64,000 bases of DNA from Verrucomicrobiota bacterium (GCA_016713365.1 JADJPG010000008.1:62001-126000); one strand, 5' to 3'. Numbered from the stretch's first letter, positions 47,020-56,574 are shown. A program made the numbers and translations. The notes: a model not told the origin generated them from the sequence alone.

Positions 47020-48000
47020 TTACCGGCGCCACCACGAGCGACCCTTGCTGGGCGCATCGTCGTCTTGCTGGTTCTTGAGGCCTTGGAGGAGATACTGGCT
47101 GCGGGCATTTTCCAGAGCCATCTGGAACTGGGCGTAGGTCGCGTAACGTTGGGCCGGATCCTTCGCCATGGCGATGGCGATGGCGTCGCTGGTGAGTTGT
47201 GAAATGTCCGTCCGCACTTCGTTGGGCGGAGTCAGCGGCGTGTGAACGTGACCGGCGACGACTTGCTCGACGGTTTCGGCTTCGAATGGCACGTGACCGG
47301 TCAGGGCGTGATAGAGGGTGCCGCCGAGGCTGTACATGTCCGAATGAAACGTCTCGCCTTGGCGCTGAATTTTCTCAGGAGCGACATAGTAGGGCGTACC
47401 CCAAATGGTCGATTCGTATTCGGCGCCTTCTTCGGCCTGACGGGCTAGGCCGAAATCCACCAGCTTCGGCTCTCCGTATTCGTTGAAGAGGATGTTGCCC
47501 GGCTTGATATCGCGATGCAGAAGGTTGTGCTGAAGCGCGCTTTCCAAGGCGGAGGCGACCTTGATCCCGACATCGAGAACGGTCAGCTCGTTTACGAACC
47601 CATCGCGAATGATAAGGTTGTCCACGCTGCCATGGTCGGCCAGTTCCATCACGATATAGGGACTGCCCTGATGTTCATCGAACGAATAGACGTGGATGAT
47701 GTTCGTGTGGTTGAGGGACGCGGTGGCGCGGGCTTCGCGATAGAAGCTGTCCATCACCTGCTTGTCGTCCGCCATTTCGCGCTTGAGCATCTTGAGGGCG
47801 ACGGTGCGTTCCAGACTGACATCAAAGGCGCGATAAACCGTGCCCATGCCGCCGGAGGCGACAACTTCGCGGACTTCGAAATTCCGGATGAGGGTGGGAA
47901 CGATGACTGGATGGCCGCATTTATTGCAGGACACCGGCTCCAGCGGGGCTAGATCGCTCGAGAGCCAATGCTTGGCGTGGCACGCACCACACTCGGCCAT
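47020..48000 (-). CDS. Ser/Thr protein kinase with N-terminal zinc ribbon
   Basis: From ATG 48000 the 326-residue protein begins with a four-cysteine ribbon (Cys4, Cys7, Cys25, Cys28) and continues directly into a Hanks-type kinase: glycine loop SGGMGTVY (49-56), VALK with Lys70, catalytic HRDIKPGN with Asp164, DFG at 182-184, and an APE motif. All core residues are present, so activity is plausible. There is no TM segment or PASTA domain, so it is cytosolic. The zinc ribbon likely serves as a sensing or protein-binding module. A longer start (GTG 48039) is possible. It lies upstream of the PQQ-propeller gene on the same strand. Confidence 0.92.
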   Translation of the reverse strand: MAECGACHAKHWLSSDLAPLEPVSCNKCGHPVIVPTLIRNFEVREVVASGGMGTVYRAFDVSLERTVALKMLKREMADDKQVMDSFYREARATASLNHTNIIHVYSFDEHQGSPYIVMELADHGSVDNLIIRDGFVNELTVLDVGIKVASALESALQHNLLHRDIKPGNILFNEYGEPKLVDFGLARQAEEGAEYESTIWGTPYYVAPEKIQRQGETFHSDMYSLGGTLYHALTGHVPFEAETVEQVVAGHVHTPLTPPNEVRTDISQLTSDAIAIAMAKDPAQRYATYAQFQMALENARSQYLLQGLKNQQDDDAPSKGRSWWRR

Positions 48001-48241
48001 GCGAAGGGGTTTTCGATCTTTGCTGTCGGAATCAGGCACCGCTTGAAGATACCAGAGCTCGCGAAACCGACAAGAGATGAAGTAATCCGACGCTTCGCGA
48101 GGGAGCGGAAATATTTTTCTCAGAATCTTCTGAAGCCAGCGAGAAATCGCGAGGCCGGACGAGCTCAAAGTCGAGTGGTAAGATTTTGCCGAGTGGACCT
48201 GTTGACCTTCAAAGTTCGTATGTTACTCTCCCTACGTAATT

Positions 48242-48562
48242 ATGAGCGCACGTAAAATTGACAACTCGGCGTTGCTACAACCCGTTTCGATCCAGGCCCA
48301 AACCACCCGGTTGGATCTTCCTGCCAACTCCGTGCGCATCCGCAAGAATGGAATCGAGTTCCGCGCCGATAGCGCCATCCCGGTCTGGACCGAGATGACA
48401 GTGGCGATGCAGACCCCCACGGACTCGCGAAAGGTGAACTTCACCGGAGTCGTCGTGGCGTGCAGTGGCAATCGTCATGCCGGTTACGTGGTTTCTCTCC
48501 TCTTCACCAGCCTGTCCAAGCAAGCCCAGGCTCGGCTCCATTCTATGACGGTTGCGCCGTAG
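48242..48562 (+). CDS. PilZ-like small protein
   Basis: The 106-residue protein has the size and strand order of a PilZ domain (FTGVVVACSGNRHAGYVVSLLF, then SLSKQAQARL). PilZ proteins bind cyclic di-GMP through RxxxR and (D/N)xSxxG motifs; here the N-terminal RxxxR is not clear and the second motif reads roughly as ACSGNRHAG, so c-di-GMP binding is uncertain. It is divergent from the kinase gene. A TTGACC box 35 bases upstream has only a weak -10 partner. Confidence 0.6.
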   Translation: MSARKIDNSALLQPVSIQAQTTRLDLPANSVRIRKNGIEFRADSAIPVWTEMTVAMQTPTDSRKVNFTGVVVACSGNRHAGYVVSLLFTSLSKQAQARLHSMTVAP

Positions 48563-48654
48563 TCCTTCGGTCGAAGCAGCTTGGTTTGCCTCCGTGGGGA
48601 AATGCCCGCGGAAGCTCCTCGCCTACCCAAGTCCTGTCCCTCACCCCGCTTCGT

Positions 48655-50496
48655 TTAAGGCTGGGTGATTTGGTTCACCGACTTCAATTTCCAGTCCGTA
48701 ATCTTTTGCACCTGCTTGCCAGGCCAGACGACGGTCACTTCGTCCACCTGAGTCGACGTCCCAAGCCCGATCGTGACGGGCAGTTCGGACTGCGACAGGT
48801 AACTTCTGGCCCCCATGACCTGGCGCGACAACACCTGATTCCCTGCGCGAACCTTGATCCAGGCGCCGATCCCGTCCCGGTTACTCCTCGCTCCGGTGAG
48901 TTTGAACCTCAGCCATTGATGGTTCAGCGACTGGTCGTTGCGCAGAAGCAATGGTGGTCCGCCAATCTGTGTAATCACTACGTCCAGATCGCCGTCCCCA
49001 TCGATATCCGCGAAAGCCGAGCCGCGGCCGACGACAGGCTTGAGCAAATCCTCACCGCATTTCTCAGCGGCCACCGGCACGAAACCCATTCCCTGGCTGG
49101 CGCCTCGGTTCCAGAATAACTGCGCTGGTTGACGATACCGCTGGCTGGCCTGGAACTTCTGAATCTCCTCCTCCAAATGGCCGTTGGCTGTGAGCACGTC
49201 CTGTCTTCCATCCAGGTCGTAGTCAAAGAAGAACAGCCCAAACTTCAGGAGCAGCCGGCTCGCGGGGCCGACACCCTCCGTGATCGCTTCATCCGCAAAC
49301 ATCAACGCGTCCCGCTGCGAGACGTAGAGAGCGTTCATTTCGTTGGCGAAATTGCCGATCGCAATGCCCAGCGCGTCGTCGTTGCGAAACCGGGCCGCGT
49401 CGATCCCCATCGCGCCGCGCGCCATTCCATAAGCGTCGAACGCGATGCCGGAGCGGGACCCGATTTCCTCGAACGTTCCGTCACGGCGATTGCGGAACAG
49501 AAAGTTTTGCACCGTATCGTTCGCCACCACGATGTCGATCCAGCCGTCGTTATCGACATCCACGGGCGCGACGGCGAGGGATTTTCCCATGGGCCGGCCG
49601 GTGGAAGGATTCTTCACCTGAATGCCGCTGGCGGCCGAGATATCGATGAAGCGCCCGTTTCCCTCGTTGCGATAGAGAGAAGGATATGTGCCTTCGAAAT
49701 TCATCGGCGGCCCGTAAGCGCGCGTGACGCCGTCGATCTTGTAGCCGACCTCCAGATCGATGGCCTTGGACCAGCGCACATAATGGCACACGAAGAGGTC
49801 GAGATCGCCGTCATTGTCCACGTCAATCCAGGCCGCGCTCGTGCTCCAGTCGTTCGTGGATCCACCGACGCCAGCCGTGGTTGTCACGTCGACGAATCGG
49901 CCTCGACCTTCGTTGTGGAACAGGCGGTTCTCATTCACTCCGGTCAGGAAAACATCGACCAGCCCGTCGTTGTCGTAGTCACCCACCGCCACCCCCATAC
50001 CGAACAAGCTGACGCCGAGTCCCGAGCCGGCGGTGACGTCCTCGAAGCGCCCGCGTCCGTCATTGCGATACAATGCCGCGGTGCGGCCGGCGGCTCCCCG
50101 CCAAGGCCACTCAGTTCCGTTCACGAACAGCAAATCCTGATCGCCATCCGCATCGAAATCAAAAAACGCCACCCCACCGCCCATCGTTTCCGGCAGCAGC
50201 TTGTCTCCATACGCTCCGTTGAAGTGGGAAAAGGTGATGCCACTGCCGGCGGTAACATCCGTGAACTTCACCAGCGGCACCTCCACCTGCGCAGGCGCGG
50301 AGGCTTGAGGGGCGGTCAATGGAGTTTGCCGGGTGGGTTGCTGTGGTCCGGGGCGGTTCATCCACCAAATCACCAGAACGGCGGTGACAGCGAGGATCCC
50401 CCAAGCGGTCGCAGACCACCGGAAGGCCCGGCCAATGCGGGCGTCGTCCCGGGAATCCGGGGCGGGATCCGTGTGCTGCGGTGACGAAGAATTCAT
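48655..50496 (-). CDS. Membrane-anchored FG-GAP/ASPIC (UnbV) repeat protein
   Basis: The 613-residue protein has a cytosolic N-tail and a single TM (WGILAVTAVLVIWWM), then a run of FG-GAP/VCBS calcium-binding blades: FFDFDADGDQDLLFVNG, VGDYDNDGLVDVFLTG, WIDVDNDGDLDLFV, VDVDNDGWIDIVVAND and FADIDGDGDLDVVIT. The C-terminus carries the ASPIC/UnbV motif LTGARSNRDGIGAWI with SYLSQSELPVTIGLG. Such proteins are common, exported beta-propellers in Planctomycetes and Verrucomicrobia with unknown function. It is divergent from the LytS kinase. The start at 50496 was chosen by its anchor position; upstream frame continues to 50832 without a good start. Confidence 0.85.
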   Translation of the reverse strand: MNSSSPQHTDPAPDSRDDARIGRAFRWSATAWGILAVTAVLVIWWMNRPGPQQPTRQTPLTAPQASAPAQVEVPLVKFTDVTAGSGITFSHFNGAYGDKLLPETMGGGVAFFDFDADGDQDLLFVNGTEWPWRGAAGRTAALYRNDGRGRFEDVTAGSGLGVSLFGMGVAVGDYDNDGLVDVFLTGVNENRLFHNEGRGRFVDVTTTAGVGGSTNDWSTSAAWIDVDNDGDLDLFVCHYVRWSKAIDLEVGYKIDGVTRAYGPPMNFEGTYPSLYRNEGNGRFIDISAASGIQVKNPSTGRPMGKSLAVAPVDVDNDGWIDIVVANDTVQNFLFRNRRDGTFEEIGSRSGIAFDAYGMARGAMGIDAARFRNDDALGIAIGNFANEMNALYVSQRDALMFADEAITEGVGPASRLLLKFGLFFFDYDLDGRQDVLTANGHLEEEIQKFQASQRYRQPAQLFWNRGASQGMGFVPVAAEKCGEDLLKPVVGRGSAFADIDGDGDLDVVITQIGGPPLLLRNDQSLNHQWLRFKLTGARSNRDGIGAWIKVRAGNQVLSRQVMGARSYLSQSELPVTIGLGTSTQVDEVTVVWPGKQVQKITDWKLKSVNQITQP

Positions 50497-50633
50497 GCCT
50501 GTGGTGCGGCCAGCATTCCGGCTGACGCCCAAGAATTCAATCTCTTTGGCAAGACTCAACGTTGCGCGACCCGGGAGTGCCCGAGAAATTATTCCTGTAA
50601 TTCGTCGCCATTCCGCCGAAGCTCCTGCGACGC

Positions 50634-51734
50634 ATGACCGGGCCGGCTTTACTCCAAAAGACGTGGTCGAAGTGGATCTTGTTGTTCCTCTTCTGGACCG
50701 TGCTGGGTCTCGCCTTTGCCGGGCAACACTATCTTTCCCGTTCCAAGTTTGGCACCCCGGTTTCGTGGAATCTCGCCATGGGCCGGGCGTTGGCCGACTG
50801 GTATGTGTTCGCGTTGCTTTCGGTTCCGGCATTGTGGTTGGGTCGACGGTTCCCGGCGGCCGGACCGCGCTGGCCGCAGGCGCTCGCGGTTCATCTCCTC
50901 GTCAGCGCGGCGTTTTCCATCGGATGGATGTGTCTACGGGCCGGATTCGAGGAATGGCGCACGCGAGGCGCCGAAGATCCAGTGACCTTCAGCGCCGCCT
51001 TCAGTCAGGCTCTCGGCGCCACGTTCTTTTTCAATCTTCTTGTGTACTGGGGCATCGTCGCCGGTCAGAACGCGTTCACTTACTACTGGAAATTTCACGA
51101 ACGCGAGCTGCACGCGGCCGCGCTGGAAACGCGGCTCACCGAGGCGCGACTTCAGGCGCTGCAAATGCAGCTCAATCCGCACTTTCTCTTCAACACGCTC
51201 AACGCGATTGCATCCCTCATGCACAAGGACGTCGATGCGGCGGATCGCATGATCGTCCGCCTCAGCGAGCTGCTGCGGTACGCGCTCGACAGCACCAATG
51301 AACAGGAGGTTCCGCTGCGCCAGGAACTCGATTTTCTCGGGCGCTATCTCGACATTCAGCGCGCGCGCTTTGGCGAACGCCTCACCATTAAACACGAGGT
51401 GGAAGATGCGGCGAAGGAGGCGCGTGTTCCGAATCTGATTCTTCAGCCTCTGGTTGAGAATGCCATCGAACACGGTCTAGAACCTCAGGCGCGGTCCGGC
51501 GAAATCGTCCTGCGCGCGTTTCGGCGTGATGGACGGTTGGTTCTCGAAGTGGAGGACAACGGGGTGGGATTGAAGAGCGGTATGAAGCCTTCCGAAGGCA
51601 TCGGGCTTTCCAACACCCGGGCACGCCTTCAACAACTCTACGGCGCAAGCCAGCGTTTGGATTTCGTTTCCAGCCCGAGCGGAGGGTTGATGGTGCGCAT
51701 TGAAATTCCGTTTCGTTCCGCCGGGTCTGGTTAG
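50634..51734 (+). CDS. LytS/YehU-type sensor histidine kinase
   Basis: The 366-residue protein has four hydrophobic N-terminal segments, then the His_kinase motif LQLNPHFLFNTLNAI with phospho-acceptor His183, and an ATP-binding domain with NLILQPLVENAIEHGL (N box), EDNGVGL and GIGLSNTRARLQQLYG (G2 box). This is the LytS/YehU class that pairs with LytTR response regulators, and such a regulator lies 1 kb downstream after an HDOD gene. The N-terminal membrane part is short and lacks a recognised ligand domain. Signal unknown. Confidence 0.93.
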   Translation: MTGPALLQKTWSKWILLFLFWTVLGLAFAGQHYLSRSKFGTPVSWNLAMGRALADWYVFALLSVPALWLGRRFPAAGPRWPQALAVHLLVSAAFSIGWMCLRAGFEEWRTRGAEDPVTFSAAFSQALGATFFFNLLVYWGIVAGQNAFTYYWKFHERELHAAALETRLTEARLQALQMQLNPHFLFNTLNAIASLMHKDVDAADRMIVRLSELLRYALDSTNEQEVPLRQELDFLGRYLDIQRARFGERLTIKHEVEDAAKEARVPNLILQPLVENAIEHGLEPQARSGEIVLRAFRRDGRLVLEVEDNGVGLKSGMKPSEGIGLSNTRARLQQLYGASQRLDFVSSPSGGLMVRIEIPFRSAGSG

Positions 51735-51877
51735 ATCGAGTCTGTCGCAAATCCGGAAAGCCTCCGCGCTTTACTTTCTTGCTGGGAAGAGGATCTTACC
51801 GGCATCTCACAGCGCACGGATTAATCTCAAAATGGGGCACCTGCGCGGCTCGCGCGGAGGCGCCTTGGTTTCATATC

Positions 51878-52750
51878 ATGAACGAATCCTCCGCCAATCC
51901 CTCGGGCGCGCAGGTGGTCGCGATGCAGCTCCTTCAGCAGTCCGGCGTGCTTCAACCGGCCCGGATCATTGTCGACCTTAACGCCGAGAAATCGAACGAC
52001 CAAAGTACGTTCCAGCAGGTGATTGCAGCCATCCAGGCGGATGAACCACTGGCCAAGCGCGTAATCTATCTGGCGAACTCCGCTTGGTTCGGAGGCAATA
52101 TCAAAGTTAACAAGGTCGCCGAGGCCTTTGGCCGGCTGGGGACCACGGATTTCTACAAGGCCTCCGTCGCCGCCGCGTTGCGTTATCATCTGGGTGATGG
52201 CGAGGAGAACAGCCTTTGGTGGCAGGAATCGGAAACCATCGCGCACGTCTGTGAAATGACCGCGCAGCAGTTGAATCCGGGGCTGGTCGACGCGGCTTTC
52301 TTCGCCGGGCTGTTCCGCGATTGCGCTGTGCCGTTGATGGCCAGGAATGTGGTGGACTACGCCTACCTCGTGGAGGATGCCCTCGGGTTCTCACCGGGAT
52401 CAGTCCAGATTGAATTGGAGTGCAACCAGACGGACCACTGCACGGTGGGAGCCGCCATTGTCCGTGCGCTGAAGTTTCCGGCGTTCTACGCCGACGCGAT
52501 CCAACATCACCACGCGCAAACTCTCTCGGGCGTAGAGTCGGAGGAAGCCAAGCAGCTCCTCGCCATTTTGCTATTGGGCAAACGCATTGATGCTTGGAGC
52601 GACAAGGACATCGTGGCGTTTTACTCCGAACCGTCGGACGCCAGGCTCATGTCTGAGATCGCGATTGCCTTTCGCCTGACCAAGGGCGCGCTGGACGATG
52701 TTGTCGTTGAGATGCTGCGCCTTTATGGCTTGCGCCGCGCGCACGGTTGA
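51878..52750 (+). CDS. HDOD-domain protein
   Basis: The 290-residue protein (ATG 51878) shows the HDOD pattern: LAKRVIYLANSAWFGG, FGRLGTTDFYKASVAAAL, and a helical C-terminal part with HHHAQTLSG. HDOD domains are signal-output relatives of HD phosphohydrolases that usually have lost the metal site, and they occur in regulatory proteins of diverse pathways. It is placed between the LytS kinase gene and its likely response regulator gene, all on the plus strand with short gaps (143 bases and 16 bases), implying a shared regulatory role. Function unproven. Confidence 0.87.
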   Translation: MNESSANPSGAQVVAMQLLQQSGVLQPARIIVDLNAEKSNDQSTFQQVIAAIQADEPLAKRVIYLANSAWFGGNIKVNKVAEAFGRLGTTDFYKASVAAALRYHLGDGEENSLWWQESETIAHVCEMTAQQLNPGLVDAAFFAGLFRDCAVPLMARNVVDYAYLVEDALGFSPGSVQIELECNQTDHCTVGAAIVRALKFPAFYADAIQHHHAQTLSGVESEEAKQLLAILLLGKRIDAWSDKDIVAFYSEPSDARLMSEIAIAFRLTKGALDDVVVEMLRLYGLRRAHG

Positions 52751-52766
52751 GCGCTCATTTTCCCCC

Positions 52767-53543
52767 GTGAAGACCCGAGTCCTTATCGTCGATGACGAAC
52801 CGCTGGCCCGCGAGCGCACCCGCTCGTTGCTGGAGACGCTGCCCGACATCGAGTGTGTGGGCGAATGCGCGGATGGCGCTTCAGCGGTCGCCGCGATTCG
52901 CAAGGACGCACCGGACATCGTGCTGCTCGATGTCCAGATGCCGGAGCTCGATGGCTTCGGCGTCATTTCGGAACTGTCCGGCGGCCGGATGCCGGCGGTG
53001 ATTTTCGTGACCGCGTATGATCGCTTTGCGTTGAAGGCGTTTGAAGTCCACGCGGTCGACTACCTGCTCAAGCCCTTTGACAAGGAGCGTTTCGTCACGG
53101 CGATCAACCGCGCCATTGAGCAGGTAAAACGGCAGCAGGCCGGTGAGCTCAGCCAAAGGTTGACGGCGTTGCTGGCGGATGTCCGGCCGGAACAAGCGCG
53201 GCCCAAGTCGGTGGATCGCATCGCGGTGAAATCCAGCGGGCGCGTCGTGTTTGTGAAGGTGGACGAGATTGATTGGATCGAGGCCGCCGACAACTACGTG
53301 AACCTCCACGTTGGCGCGGAGAACCATCTTCATCGCGAAACGATGTCGTCGCTGGAAGGCCAGCTGTCGCCCGATAAATTCATGCGCATCAGCCGGTCCA
53401 CCATCGTGAACATGGATCGCATCAAGGAGCTGCAGCCCCTCTTCCATGGCGAGTACGCGGTCATCCTCCGCAATGGTGCCAAGCTCACGCTGAGCCGTAG
53501 TTATCGTGAGAAGCTCGACCAGTTGATGGGGCGCATTTCGTAG
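52767..53543 (+). CDS. LytTR-family response regulator
   Basis: The 258-residue protein starts at GTG 52767 (VKTRVLIVDDEPLARER), with receiver acidic residues Asp9/Asp10, phospho-acceptor Asp55 (LLDVQMPELDG) and Lys in LLKPFDKERF. The C-terminal LytTR DNA-binding domain has the typical WIEAADNYVNLHV, FMRISRSTIVNMDRI and LSRSYREKL. The 16-base gap to the HDOD gene and its family pairing with LytS make it the partner of the upstream kinase. DNA targets unknown; such regulators often act at direct repeats. Confidence 0.95.
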   Translation: MKTRVLIVDDEPLARERTRSLLETLPDIECVGECADGASAVAAIRKDAPDIVLLDVQMPELDGFGVISELSGGRMPAVIFVTAYDRFALKAFEVHAVDYLLKPFDKERFVTAINRAIEQVKRQQAGELSQRLTALLADVRPEQARPKSVDRIAVKSSGRVVFVKVDEIDWIEAADNYVNLHVGAENHLHRETMSSLEGQLSPDKFMRISRSTIVNMDRIKELQPLFHGEYAVILRNGAKLTLSRSYREKLDQLMGRIS

Positions 53544-53554
53544 TCGCGCGGGCG

Positions 53555-55656
53555 TCAGACCACTTCCACCGGACACTTCGGAATGGCGTCGAGGAACGCC
53601 TGCCCGTAGCGCTTCGTGAGGACGCGATTATCCAGCACCACCACGATGCCTGAATCGCTCTTCGTGCGGATGAGCCGTCCGACGCCCTGGCGAAACTTCA
53701 GGATCGCCTCCGGGAGCGAAAAGTCTCCAAACGAATTTCCACCGTGCGCTTCGATGGCTTCGATGCGTGCCTCGATGAGCGGATGGTCCGGCACGGCGAA
53801 CGGCAGCCGCGTGATGATGACGTTCGACAGCGCTTCGCCTGGCACATCGACGCCCTGCCAGAAGCTGTCCGTGCCGAAGAGCACCGAGTCCACGTCTTCC
53901 TTGAACTTCTCCAGCATCGCCGACCGCGGCGTTCCGGTGCCCTGGATGAAGACTTGCAGCCCGAGGCGATCGAAGAACGGTTGCATGCGTTCGCCCACTT
54001 CCAGCATCAGCTTGAAGTTCGTGAAGAGCACGAAAGCCTTGCCGTGCGTCATCGTGACGAAGTGCTCGATCCAGTGGATTAACGCGTCGCGGTAGCCGGC
54101 CTCGCGCGGGTCCGGCATTTTGTTCGCGACGAAAATCTTCATCTGCCGCTCATAGTCAAACGGCGATCCGACCTGAAGTTTCTCGGCGCGCTCGCCACCG
54201 CGCTCACGCCCGATGCGTGACGCGTGACGCGTGATATGGTTTTAGCCGGTGCGTCGTCAGTCACGGATGACGTATCACCCATCACGTTCTGCGTCGCCAG
54301 CGTCGCGCTGGTCATGATCACGGACGTGTCCGTTCCGAAAAGCCGGTAGCGCAGGAATTCCGCAACGTCGATCGGCGCCGCGTTCAGCGCGAGGTTCTTC
54401 TGCGCCTTGCCGGTGCGTTCCACCCAGTAAACGTAGTCATCCGCGCTCTGGCTCAGGAAAGTCGCGATCGCTTCGCGCAGCTCCATCAGGCGCCGGTTGC
54501 ACTCGGTCAGCTCCTGTCCGGTTTCCTTGTCCTCGGAGAGCTTGATCAAATCGCTGACCGCCTCGCGCAGGCGCTGGATCGGCAACGTCATGTTGTCCTG
54601 CACGAGATCCGGACGCCGGATGCGCAGCTCGGTCCAAGCGCGGGAGGGTCCGCCGCCCGGCTTCTTGGGCTGGCTACCGGCGAGTTCCTCGCAGACGCTT
54701 TCCACCAGGGTGAAGAAGTCGTCGCTCTGCTTCAGCACATCCGCGACGAGTTTCACCGGCTCGCCCTTGCGCAGCACCGCGAGCAGGCCTTTCTCCGTGC
54801 GCGGATTCCAGAGGCGCTGGAGTGAGTAACGAATCTGCCCGCTCGAAACGCTGACGCCGATGTGGCGCGCCGCGACCTGTTCCACGGTGTGTGCCTCGTC
54901 GAAGATCACGAAGTCGTTCTTGAACAGGATGCCGCCCTCCGGTTCCTCATCGACACTGCCGAGCAAGGTGAAGAACAACGTGTGGTTCAAGACGAGCACA
55001 TCGGACGAAAGAATCTTGCTCCGCGCGCGCTGGAAGAAACAGATGCCGCTGCTCTTGGCGAAGTCCGATTGGTGCCCGCAAATCTTCGGCGTGCAGAGTC
55101 CGCGCTCGGAGCAGACGTGCGACCAGACCTTCGGGTCCGGCTCGGTGTCGAAGTCGGACAGGCTTCCGTCCTTCGTTTCCTTCGACCATTCGTAGATGCG
55201 CTGCAGTTCGGCCTGCTCGGGCGAAGTGAACAGGCCGTCCGCTTGCGCCATCGCCTTTTGCAGCCGACGAGTGCAGAGATAATTCTGCCGTCCTTTCAGC
55301 ATCGTGTAGCTGAACTCGACTGGCAGCACCTGCTTCAGCACCGGGAGATCTTTCTCCACGAGCTGTTCCTGCAAGTTGATCGTGTGTGTGCAGATGACGG
55401 CCTTCTTCTTCCGGCTCGCGGCGAAAAGGATGGCGGGCACGAGATAGGCGAAACTTTTTCCGACGCCCGTGCCTGCTTCCACCAGCAGGCTTTCGCGTCC
55501 TTCCAGAGCCTTCGCGACGGCAACGGCCATCTGCTGTTGTTCCGGGCGATACTCGAAGTTGCGCGCCTTCGAAAACACGCCGGTCTCGGAAAAGATCTCC
55601 TCGACCTGCGCGACGATGTCCGCGGCGGAATCCGTTGGCTCGATGTTGCTGATCAT
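53555..55656 (-). pseudogene. dinG: DinG-family ATP-dependent helicase, frameshifted at a heptamer-repeat patch
   Basis: The N-terminal frame starts MISNIEPTDSAADIVAQVEE at 55656 and contains Walker A EAGTGVGKSFAYLV (Lys67), HTINLQEQL, the iron-sulfur-type cysteines (Cys128, Cys182, Cys188, Cys193, Cys206), DEAH (253-256) and MTSATLATQ. The frame then enters a repeat-rich patch and stops at 54139. The C-terminal helicase core (GRERGGERAEKLQVGSPFD, MKIFVANKMPDP, GTDSFWQGVDVPGE, VGRLIRTKSD) continues in another frame and ends at 53555. DinG-type helicases unwind DNA or R-loop structures. The frame could be an assembly error or the result of a small element inserted in the gene. Confidence 0.87.
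54215..54287. repeat. Degenerate 7-bp repeat patch inside the dinG gene
   Basis: Three adjacent heptamers GCGTGAC, GCGTGAC, GCGTGAT fill 54215-54235. After a 17-base spacer, five degenerate heptamers GTCGTCA, GTCACGG, ATGACGT, ATCACCC, ATCACGT fill 54253-54287. The two clusters are in opposite orientation, so the patch can fold back on itself. The corresponding protein segment (VMGDTSSVTDDAPAKTISR) does not look like DinG sequence. Confidence 0.7.
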
Positions 55657-55668
55657 CGCGGGTCTTGA

Positions 55669-56346
55669 TCAGCTCCGTCGGACGGAAACTTCCACGGTGG
55701 CCTTGTTCTTGGCCACGCTATCGGCCGGCAGCACGCCGCGCCAGTTCGTGCAGGGATAGATCACGGCGTTGCGGCCGATAATGCTGCCGGGATTGAGCAC
55801 GGCGTTGCAGCCGATCTGGCCGTGGTCGCCAATCAGCGCCCCGAACTTGCGCAAGCCGGTGTCGATCCGTTCACCGTTCCATTCCACCGCGACGTTGCCT
55901 TTGATGACCTTCACATTGGAGAGCACGACGCCGGCGCCGAGGTGCGCCTTGTAGCCGAGGATGGAGTCCCCGACGTAATTGAAGTGCGGCACTTCGCAGT
56001 TGTTGAAGAGCATTGCGTTCTTCAGCTCGCACGAATTGCAGACCACGCAGCCGTCGCCAACGATGACGTCCTCGCGGAAGTAGGCGTTGTGACGGATCTG
56101 GCAGTTGCGTCCGATGATGGCCGGGCCTTTGATCATCACACCGTCCTCCACCACCGTGCCTTCGCCGATGAAAACGTCGTCGCCGATGTGGACCTGACCA
56201 TCGCATCGGTTGTGCAGCTCGCGACGGACATTGGCCTTGAGGTAGTCCTTGATGCGCTTCAAGGCGTCCCACGCGTTCTCGCAACCGTCGAACAACGCAG
56301 CGTGTTCGGTCTTGCTGAGGTCAAAGAGGTCCGTCGGTTTGAACAT
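55669..56346 (-). CDS. Left-handed beta-helix acyltransferase/nucleotidyltransferase-like protein
   Basis: The 225-residue protein starts MFKPTDLFDLSKTEHAALFD at 56346 with a helical N-terminus, followed by hexapeptide-type repeats (VHIGDDVFIGEGTVVEDG, PAIIGRNCQIRHNAYF, DVIVGDGCVVCNSCEL, YKAHLGAGVVLSNVKV, LIGDHGQIGCNAVLNPGSIIGR) and ending in a basic tail. This matches the C-terminal beta-helix part of bifunctional GlmU-like enzymes without the nucleotidyltransferase domain. Sugar or acetyl-CoA substrate is unknown. It overlaps no gene and ends 12 bases after dinG. Confidence 0.85.
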   Translation of the reverse strand: MFKPTDLFDLSKTEHAALFDGCENAWDALKRIKDYLKANVRRELHNRCDGQVHIGDDVFIGEGTVVEDGVMIKGPAIIGRNCQIRHNAYFREDVIVGDGCVVCNSCELKNAMLFNNCEVPHFNYVGDSILGYKAHLGAGVVLSNVKVIKGNVAVEWNGERIDTGLRKFGALIGDHGQIGCNAVLNPGSIIGRNAVIYPCTNWRGVLPADSVAKNKATVEVSVRRS

Positions 56347-56574
56347 GGCGTAGACGGTATGGTAAAGGCGGGACACCGCAAGTTTCGAGTGACCGTGGCG
56401 AGTTGGTGGAAGTGGGAGCGGCGGAGGCGTAGAAACCGCGGGATTAGCCTGTGAAATCACGATAATCGGCTCGACTTTTGAGCCACAATGAGCGACAAAT
56501 AACGCGAACCCAGACAGTCGACAACCGGCACGAGGCAATCCCTCCGTGGCGCAAACGCAGCAATCAATCAGACT

